Part shown: piece after piece, positions 6,424-7,599 of the stretch
Position numbering within the stretch: the stretch's first letter is position 1
How the letters are laid out: each line of letters begins with the position of its first letter
Assembly: GCA_016282055.1 (NCBI GenBank)
Contig: JAEEJT010000067.1
Location: 1-7,599, forward strand
Direction of reading: 5' to 3'
Length of the DNA stretch: 7,599 bases
Source of the DNA: Bacilli bacterium
Lineage (GTDB): Bacteria > Bacillota_I > Bacilli_A > ML615J-28 > CAG-698
Position numbers and translations under genes: made by a program
Notes under the pieces: generated by a model
Seen by the model: only the letters and a program-made list of their open reading frames with translations
Database searches by the model: none
Told to the model about the DNA's origin: nothing

Positions 6424-7599
6424 ATGAAAAAACTTAATGGTAAAAATAAGATATTTGTTACTGTATTTATCATAATTATTTTAGCAATTGTTGCCATTTT
6501 GAGTTTTGCAGTTAAATTGTCAAAGCATGATGATAAACCGTTATTTACTGTTACAAGTAATACAGCCATCTTTGCGAGTGACACAAGTTTAATTGATACT
6601 AGTGATGGTGGTAAAATTGAATCTAAATGGGATGGTGAGTATTATTATTTATCATCAAAAAATCGAAGCTTTAAGCTAGGAAAAAATCCAATTGCTTATG
6701 ATAAAGCTAATGAAACATTGAGTATTATGGGGCCTAGTTATCAAATTTTAACTGATGGAAGTGTTGTTAAAAATGATAAAATGGTTTCTATAAATAATTA
6801 TGCGACACCATATATGTATAAATTAGATGATCGTGTATATTTAATTGTTGGTAATGAGATATATACAGGTGATAAATCAATATACGCTAATAAATATTTA
6901 GTTGTTAATATTGATAAAAAAGGTAATGCATCTGTTTATAATGATTCTATCAATGTTAAAACTGTTAATCCAATGAATTTAGTATTTGGGCAATATACAT
7001 TCGATATTGCTAATGAAAAATTAATAGTTGGAAATAATACGATTGATTTAAAACTTGTGATTGGAAGTACAAATGAATATGTTCCGATTGAAAAAGAAGA
7101 AGTTAAACCGGAATATGATGAAAAAGAATTAGTAGATTCCTATAATGATTTAGTTAATGATTTTACTAAATATGCTAATAATGCTAATATGATGATATCT
7201 GCTAATAATAAGATTGTTAATAATAATACTATTGTTACAAGTAATATTTCAGATAATATTTCTAATGCTTTAAATAAAGTATTAAGTAAAACAATTATAA
7301 ATAAAAGGGTTAGTTTACGTGGATGTGTTACTTCATCTTCGTATATAGATGTAACTTATATTGTTACTGATCCAGAAAATAAATTTCAAGCTGTTTATTT
7401 ACTTGTAACTGGAAATATTAATGGAAGCATAAAAACTGAAAAAATAATGCTTGATAAGTATCAAACAGTTGCAAGGATAAATAATTTGGAACCTAGTAGT
7501 GAATATTCTATTAGCTTAGGATATATTGAAGTTGTAAAAAATGATGGTGAGAAGAACTTAGTTGATAATATTGAAGATATTATAAATGTTCGTACTACA
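6424..7599 (+). CDS. Second membrane-anchored repeat protein, 3' end missing
   Basis: 392 codons are open to the right edge with no stop, so this is a 5' partial gene. Its lysine-rich start (MKKLNGKNK) and hydrophobic residues 10-30 form a signal-anchor. Residues about 38-219 are a beta-rich domain paralogous to that of the upstream protein: YLIVGNEI (V142, G143) matches FLLVGNNI (V161, G162), and FKLGKNPIAYDKANETLSI matches VKVEDSTVVHYEDNSLLVL. Residues 222-237 are a short charged linker, about 236-294 an Asn-rich probably helical spacer that the upstream protein lacks, and about 295 onward an FN3-like unit with NLEPSSEYSISLGY near L355. It starts ten bases after the giant gene's stop with no terminator between, so the two are probably co-transcribed. 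It has one cysteine in the visible part, and no enzyme motif is seen. A shared surface-structure role is inferred from architecture only. Confidence 0.88.
   Translation, partial: MKKLNGKNKIFVTVFIIIILAIVAILSFAVKLSKHDDKPLFTVTSNTAIFASDTSLIDTSDGGKIESKWDGEYYYLSSKNRSFKLGKNPIAYDKANETLSIMGPSYQILTDGSVVKNDKMVSINNYATPYMYKLDDRVYLIVGNEIYTGDKSIYANKYLVVNIDKKGNASVYNDSINVKTVNPMNLVFGQYTFDIANEKLIVGNNTIDLKLVIGSTNEYVPIEKEEVKPEYDEKELVDSYNDLVNDFTKYANNANMMISANNKIVNNNTIVTSNISDNISNALNKVLSKTIINKRVSLRGCVTSSSYIDVTYIVTDPENKFQAVYLLVTGNINGSIKTEKIMLDKYQTVARINNLEPSSEYSISLGYIEVVKNDGEKNLVDNIEDIINVRTT

Noticed and set aside
462..7599. Mycoplasma-type genetic code (UGA = Trp)
   Set aside because: All seven readable tryptophans use TGG, and no coding frame needs TGA read-through.
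1..7599. Integration footprint: a second copy of the ssrA 3' end, CRISPR repeats, insertion-sequence ends
   Set aside because: No repeat of the T-arm/CCA segment, no regularly spaced direct repeats and no transposase or integrase frame are visible.

Overview
The window is AT-rich throughout (A/T-ending codons, long A/T spacers), and everything in it reads on the + strand. It looks like a low-GC Bacillota chromosome, perhaps an uncultured gut Bacilli or mollicute-related lineage. The genetic code appears standard: all seven tryptophan codons I can read in the three protein genes are TGG, which argues against a Mycoplasma-type UGA=Trp code. The lineage call is inference from base composition, codon use and the tmRNA, not from a diagnostic protein.

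Layout. Positions 1-334 hold almost all of a one-piece tmRNA (ssrA), cut by the left edge and ending in an encoded CCA. Its tag frame ends in the unusual Met-Ala-Tyr-Ala-Ala. Positions 335-461 hold a trailer hairpin, a small GAAA-loop terminator and an extended -10 promoter. Positions 462-962 encode a 166-residue soluble protein I do not recognise. Positions 963-1193 hold an AT-rich spacer, a long-stem terminator and a second extended -10 promoter. Positions 1194-6413 encode a 1739-residue protein with one N-terminal membrane anchor, a beta-rich N-terminal domain, an acidic linker, and about 1400 residues of diverged fibronectin-III-like beta-sandwich repeats. Ten bases after its stop begins a second gene (6424 to the right edge, 392 codons visible). 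It has the same order of parts and a related N-terminal domain.

How the genes relate. ssrA and the 166-residue gene are separate transcription units, each with its own signals. The two large genes look like an operon: the second gene's Shine-Dalgarno overlaps the first gene's stop codon and no terminator lies between them. Both proteins are predicted to sit N-in/C-out in the membrane with a long outward-facing repeat rod. They may be paired surface or adhesion components, but the sequence shows no catalytic site and no sortase signal, so their function is open. This paralogous pair is the most interesting content of the window.
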